Below are positions 6,382-7,284 of a stretch of 7,284 bases of DNA, piece by piece. The stretch covers positions 1 through 7,284 of the forward strand of contig JAKIUS010000078.1 of assembly GCA_021647445.1 (NCBI GenBank). Direction: 5' to 3'. Every line of letters starts with the position of its first letter. Position 1 is the first letter of the stretch. Origin of the DNA: Geopsychrobacter sp. (GTDB lineage Bacteria; Desulfobacterota; Desulfuromonadia; Desulfuromonadales; Geopsychrobacteraceae). The position numbers were made by a program, and so were the translations under genes. Under the pieces are notes generated by a model. That model did no database searches and was not told the origin of the DNA. It saw only the letters and a list, made by a program, of their open reading frames with translations.

Positions 6382-6606
6382 CAAAGAGAGACGATACCGT
6401 CTACTTGTGAAGCGACAAAAAACCTTTCACAAAACGTGCGGAATATGGCACCGGAGGTTCCTTGGAAAGATATGGCCGGCATGCGTGATAAATTGATACA
6501 TCAGTATTTCGGTGTCGATATTGAGGCTGTATGGGCGACAGCACGACTGGATCTGCCAGAGGTAAAGAAAGCCGTTGAGAATCTTTTGATCAAGATAGAA
6601 TTTTAG
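6378..6606 (+). pseudogene. Disrupted HepT-like HEPN-domain toxin
   Basis: The ATG at 6378 starts MTKRDDTVYL, a typical HepT (DUF86) N-terminus, then meets TGA at 6408. In the +1 frame from 6406 the C-terminal half continues: CEATKNLSQNVRNMAPEVPW, then MAGMRDKLIHQYFGVDIEAV, ending at TAG 6604-6606. The family is about 110-140 residues, so roughly 50-60 residues between these parts are missing and the frame is broken at the junction. The RNase motif RX4HXY survives as RDKLIHQY (codons 6484-6507), including the Tyr that MntA AMPylates in characterised pairs. The C-terminal half has no clear start of its own, although ATG at 6445 is in frame. With the truncated MNT partner, this is a dead toxin-antitoxin pair. 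Confidence 0.8.
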
Positions 6607-6835
6607 GGCTGGACTGGGCGATTAAGGGGCGATGATGAAAATCCTGAGTTCTGCAGACAGCCAGCGGTGAGTCTGTCGGTACCGCGCGGGGGACGATTGG
6701 CGGCAGTGCAGGGTTATTGGTTGCCAGATTTGAGAAAGTTATGAACTTATGAGCGTCCCACATATGCATATTTTGACCATCCGTTTGATGTGATGGCCGA
6801 TAATAACACGGCTTTTCAGGCCCGAATTTTTGCCC

Positions 6836-6902
6836 GGAGGTTCCCATGTGGATCAATTGCCTTACGCAGGCAAGCCCGGCTCGACGGGCAGAGCTTTTCT
6901 AA
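6836..6902 (+). other. Strong ribosome site with an 18-codon frame (possible leader peptide)
   Basis: GGAGG at 6836-6840 lies 5 bases before ATG at 6846, opening an 18-codon frame (MWINCLTQASPARRAELF) that stops at TAA 6900-6902. This is the best ribosome site in the intergenic stretch. The frame contains two adjacent hairpins, so an attenuation-type leader is imaginable. No downstream structural gene on this strand is visible before the insertion sequence, which argues against function. It may be chance or a relic. Confidence 0.2.
6857..6889 (+). repeat. Two adjacent inverted repeats (tandem hairpins)
   Basis: TTGCCT (6857-6862) and AGGCAA (6868-6873) pair perfectly around TACGC. Directly after, GCCCG (6874-6878) and CGGGC (6885-6889) pair around a 6-base loop, followed by AGAGCTTTTCT. 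Extra GCCCG copies at 6820-6824 and 6832-6836 could compete for the same CGGGC. The second hairpin plus the short T-run could be a weak terminator, but the stem is only 5 bp. Confidence 0.4.
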
Positions 6903-7100
6903 TGTCCAGGCGCAAGAGAGGGCCGATAGCGGGGCGCTGCGAAAGGGTTCTGGTGTCGGTACCGATTTGCTGTTTTTTAAGAAAAAGGCTGTCAAGAACT
7001 TTTTTGCTGAATAGTTACGAAAAATCAATACATGTGCCCCTGCGGGCCAGTGGCGGGGTCCACTACGGTCATGGCGTCCAGCCCTTCCCTGCGTAGACTC

Positions 7101-7284
7101 GGGCCTGTAAAGTAGTTTGTGTAAATGGCTCTTGATTTCGGTTGTCAGTCAGCCGGAATTCTATCTTCAAATAAAATAGTAAATCGGTTGGGGGCGGCCC
7201 GCCAATCTCTGATCGGCATGGTCCACTTCTTTGCGATATTGTTCAGCGCCAGATAGAGCAGTTTAAACATGGCTGCATCGTTGG
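7101..7284 (-). mobile_element. 3' end of an IS256-family insertion sequence (continues off the right edge)
   Basis: The end of a transposase gene is followed by about 44 bases that finish in an IS256-like terminal repeat. On the + strand this begins near 7101, GGGCCTGTAAAGTAGTTTGT, followed by GTAAATGG; GTGTAAAT is common at the ends of this family. The exact edge and the target duplication cannot be set because the other end lies outside the window. Confidence 0.7.
7145..7284 (-). CDS. IS256-family transposase, C-terminal fragment
   Basis: On the minus strand, 45 codons run from the window edge to TGA at 7147-7145. They read NDAAMFKLLYLALNNIAKKW, then TMPIRDWRAAPNRFTILFED, ending RIPAD. 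The stretch KLLYLAL..I.KKWTMPIRDW and the final RF.I.FEDR are the hallmark C-terminus of IS256-family (mutator-type) transposases, which use a DDE active site and make 8-9 bp target duplications. The catalytic residues lie in the part outside the window, so whether the element is intact is unknown. The stop codon sits at the usual distance from the terminal repeat, so this end looks undamaged. Transcription would point towards the hepT remnant. Confidence 0.9.
   Translation of the reverse strand, partial: NDAAMFKLLYLALNNIAKKWTMPIRDWRAAPNRFTILFEDRIPAD

Larger units (their letters stand above)
6607..7100. other. Intergenic stretch without a recognisable gene
   Basis: About 490 bases between the hepT remnant and the insertion sequence. 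Open frames of 70-88 codons exist on both strands over 6590-7096, but they overlap one another, use unlikely starts and show no family features, so I do not call them. Visible structure includes an 11-base direct repeat (TGTCGGTACCG at 6674-6684 and 6954-6964), each copy holding the palindrome CGGTACCG, and alternative hairpin arms GACAG/CTGTC (6656-6660, 6673-6677). There are also tandem hairpins at 6857-6889 behind a strong ribosome site. It may be remains of older genes or mobile DNA. Confidence 0.5.

Noticed and set aside
6590..6856. 88-codon minus-strand frame in the intergenic stretch
   Set aside because: No ribosome site or recognisable features, and it runs into the hepT remnant.
6790..6900. 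Cyclic-di-GMP (GEMM) or fluoride riboswitch
   Set aside because: The GC-rich hairpins looked suggestive, but the conserved bases of either class could not be lined up on either strand.
6790..7096. Overlapping 70-88-codon frames on both strands
   Set aside because: Three mutually overlapping frames cannot all be real and none shows domain-like sequence; GC-rich DNA with few stops explains them.
1..7284. CRISPR array, tRNA or rRNA genes
   Set aside because: No regularly spaced repeats and no cloverleaf or rRNA-like sequence was noticed on either strand.

Overview
The window looks like chromosomal DNA of an anaerobic, iron-handling bacterium, most likely a deltaproteobacterium of the Desulfuromonas/Geobacter kind. 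This rests on my memory of these gene families, not on a search. Pointers are the enhancer-binding (sigma-54) regulator, the TlpA/CcdA thiol pair, FeoB with its regulators, and the protein style of the Fur and DtxR-FeoA genes.

Layout, all on the + strand until the last feature. (1) Positions 2-2812: four tightly packed genes. They are a sigma-54 activator whose receiver domain has lost its phosphorylation residues (its first codons probably lie off the left edge), a 68-residue exported protein with two cysteines, a TlpA/ResA-type periplasmic thioredoxin, and the membrane electron carrier CcdA. (2) Positions 2813-2925: a short control region with a perfect hairpin, a good TTGACA-N17-TATTTT promoter and a dyad over the -10 box. 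(3) Positions 2926-6171: an iron operon, fur - feoB - 58-residue seven-cysteine protein - DtxR/FeoA fusion, with gaps of 17, -4 and -1 bases. (4) Positions 6175-6606: decayed remains of a MntA-HepT (MNT/HEPN) toxin-antitoxin pair. (5) Positions 6607-7100: no convincing gene, but several small hairpins and a strong ribosome site before an 18-codon frame. (6) Positions about 7101-7284, - strand: the 3' end of an IS256-family insertion sequence that continues off the right edge.

How they work together: CcdA would carry electrons across the membrane to the TlpA-like protein, which would reduce periplasmic thiols, perhaps including those of the small neighbour. The iron operon couples the ferrous iron transporter FeoB to two metal regulators from different families. 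No stand-alone FeoA is present; the only FeoA domain is the C-terminus of the DtxR-like protein, whose DNA-reading helix looks degenerate. That protein, with the cysteine-rich one, may be a FeoB partner rather than a classical repressor. The right end is a decay zone: a broken toxin-antitoxin pair, non-coding DNA and an insertion sequence.
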